DNA of 14,317 nt, from the NCBI RefSeq assembly GCF_946222985.1, contig NZ_CAMIFY010000064.1:1-14317 (forward strand). Direction: 5' to 3'. Under the pieces are notes generated by a model. That model saw only the letters and a list, made by a program, of their open reading frames with translations, was not told the origin of the DNA and did no database searches. Positions 12,748 through 14,317 of the stretch are shown piece by piece. Source of the stretch: an uncultured Corynebacterium sp. GTDB taxonomy: Bacteria; Actinomycetota; Actinomycetes; Mycobacteriales; Mycobacteriaceae. The first letter of the stretch is position 1. Each line of letters opens with the position of its first letter. A program made the translations under genes and the position numbers.

Positions 12748-14317
12748 GTGCTCCCCGCGTCAGCGGGGATGAGCCCGCCATCTCTCGCACGGCAGCGGGC
12801 TCCCCCGCGTGCTCCCCGCGTCAGCGGGGATGAGCCACCTGGGGGCCTTGCCGCCGCCTCGGGGGGAGGGGTGCTCCCCGCGTCAGCGGGGATGAGCCCC
12901 TCACGGGTCTGCACCGTCTCCACGGCCACCAGTGCTCCCCGCGTCAGCGGGGATGAGCCCCGGGCGAACGCCACCGCAGCATCACCGCGGGCGTGCTCCC
13001 CGCGTCAGCGGGGATGAGCCCAAGCCCGTCGGCTTCCGTTCCTCCAAGTCGGTGTGCTCCCCGCGTCAGCGGGGATGAGCCGGAGGAGCGATGGCGCTTC
13101 CCACCGTGCCGGTGGTGCTCCCCGCGTCAGCGGGGATGAGCCCATGGTTACTCGCATGCGGAGCCGGGCGGTCGTGTGCTCCCCGCGTCAGCGGGGATGA
13201 GCCCGCGCCGCGTGCACAGGGATGCAGGCCGACGCAGTGCTCCCCGCGTCAGCGGGGATGAGCCGGCCGCGCAGGTGCGGGACAGTACCGCCCGTCAGTG
13301 CTCCCCGCGTCAGCGGGGATGAGCCCCGCACCGTCGTCGACGCGCTCGCCGCGATTGGGTGCTCCCCGCGTCAGCGGGGATGAGCCCATGTTCTCCGACT
13401 GCGTTCCCCATCGGAGGTTGTGCTCCCCGCGTCAGCGGGGATGAGCCGTACCCGATGACGCCGCGACTCTGGGCGTCGCTGTGCTCCCCGCGTCAGCGGG
13501 GATGAGCCCCCGGATTATTTGCGTGGGGCTTTGGTTTCTCAGTGCTCCCCGCGTCAGCGGGGATGAGCCCACCATCAGGGCAAGCAAGGTTGACTTTCAG
13601 CCGTGCTCCCCGCGTCAGCGGGGATGAGCCCGGTCCTTTCCATCTCTAGGGCGCGGCGACCGGGTGCTCCCCGCGTCAGCGGGGATGAGCCCGCGATGAT
13701 GTTCGAGTTGACGGTGACGTCGCGGTGCTCCCCGCGTCAGCGGGGATGAGCCCACCCCACAATTCGACACACACCAACTAGAAGTGTGCTCCCCGCGTCA
13801 GCGGGGATGAGCCCTTCGAGATGGGCGGCGCGGCGAATCAGGGTAGGTGCTCCCCGCGTCAGCGGGGATGAGCCTGCCCTGCGCTTCGGCGTAAGCACGC
13901 CACGTATGTGCTCCCCGCGTCAGCGGGGATGAGCCGGAGCAGATGGACAAGGCAAACAAGGCAGCGCAGTGCTCCCCGCGTCAGCGGGGATGAGCCCGCT
14001 TCTACGTGGATTCTGGCTCCGGGCTCTTCGTGCTCCCCGCGTCAGCGGGGATGAGCCCAACTCTTGACCAGCCGCCAACAACCCATGTGAGTGCTCCCCG
14101 CGTCAGCGGGGATGAGCCCAGTCGGGTTAGCGTAGAATTGAACCACTTACCGTGCTCCCCGCGTCAGCGGGGATGAGCCCGGAAGCGGGCGCGGCGGCGC
14201 AGATCGCGGCGCGTGCTCCCCGCGTCAGCGGGGATGAGCCCCGTTCGACCCCCACCCCCTAGCCAAGGAGCCCGTGCTCCCCGCGTCAGCGGGGATGAGC
14301 CCCGCACCGCCTCCAGC
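12748..14317 (+). CRISPR. Type I-E CRISPR array: 26 identical 28-base repeats, 25 full spacers, continuing past the window
   Basis: Repeats start at 12748, 12809, 12871 and then every 61 bases to 14274. All 26 appear identical by eye, beginning GTGCTCCCC and ending GGGGATGAGCC, with a CCCCGC-GTCA-GCGGGG hairpin. Spacers are 33 bases except the second (12837-12870), which is 34. The last 16 bases of the window are the start of a further spacer, so the array is longer than shown. The orientation is given by the leader at 12669-12747 and by the handle sequence ATGAGCC at the 3' end of each repeat. The first base after the repeat is C in 20 of 26 units, G in 4, A in 1 and T in 1. This base may be the PAM-derived 29th repeat position, as in other I-E systems. 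Confidence 0.99.

Noticed and set aside
12670..13017. Open frames reading through the array, such as 12685-13017 plus and 12726-12974 minus
   Set aside because: They are made of translated identical repeats (for example the recurring SPRQRG or GLIPADAGST), not genes.
13753..13785. Spacer 17 shares ACAATTCGAC and nearby bases with the start of the SDR gene (about 2486-2502), suggesting self-targeting
   Set aside because: The seed end of the spacer does not match and the agreement covers only about half of it. Not a credible protospacer.

Overview
The window is high-GC actinobacterial DNA and most resembles Corynebacterium or a close relative. The reasons are the pyrE N-terminus, the rhodanese and membrane-protein neighbours, the strong G/C at third codon positions, TANNNT-type -10 boxes placed 6-9 bases before start codons, and the sequence of the CRISPR repeat. 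The genus is an inference; no species is claimed.

Layout. Positions 1-2412 (minus strand) hold a housekeeping cluster: a two-domain rhodanese lacking its usual catalytic cysteine, a membrane-anchored Glu/Pro-rich protein, and the first 49 codons of pyrE, which runs off the window. Positions 2483-3292 (plus) hold a short-chain dehydrogenase. Positions 3293-3664 contain no protein gene I would call, but are densely organised. From 3665 to 12668 there is a complete type I-E CRISPR-Cas operon in the order cas3, cas8e (cse1), cse2, cas7e, cas5e, cas6e, cas1, cas2, with overlaps or very short gaps. A 79-base leader follows, then an array of 26 identical 28-base repeats that continues past the window end.

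The most interesting element lies in the gap before cas3. On the minus strand, pointing away from cas3, there are two degenerate copies of the array repeat (3517-3543 and 3457-3484). The first keeps the crRNA handle ATGAGCC exactly, and both keep the hairpin through paired changes. The pseudo-spacer between them matches the DNA just upstream of cas3 (3605-3624). The first 11 positions match, and of the first 20 positions the only mismatches are 12 and 18, which are bases that Cascade flips out and does not pair. The matched site is preceded by AAC. This agrees with the array itself, where the PAM-derived base after the repeat is C in 20 of 26 cases. The 32-base target would cover the probable cas3 -35 box TTGACT (3629-3634). 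I infer a CRISPR-resembling regulatory RNA (creR type): Cas6e processes it, Cascade uses it, and partial pairing lets Cascade sit on and repress the cas promoter without Cas3 destroying the site. Such a loop would tie cas expression to the supply of free Cascade.

How the genes work together: Cas1-Cas2 add spacers at the leader end; Cas6e cuts the array RNA; Cas8e, Cse2, Cas7e, Cas5e and Cas6e form Cascade; Cas3 is the nuclease-helicase. The small RNA would close a feedback loop on the whole operon.
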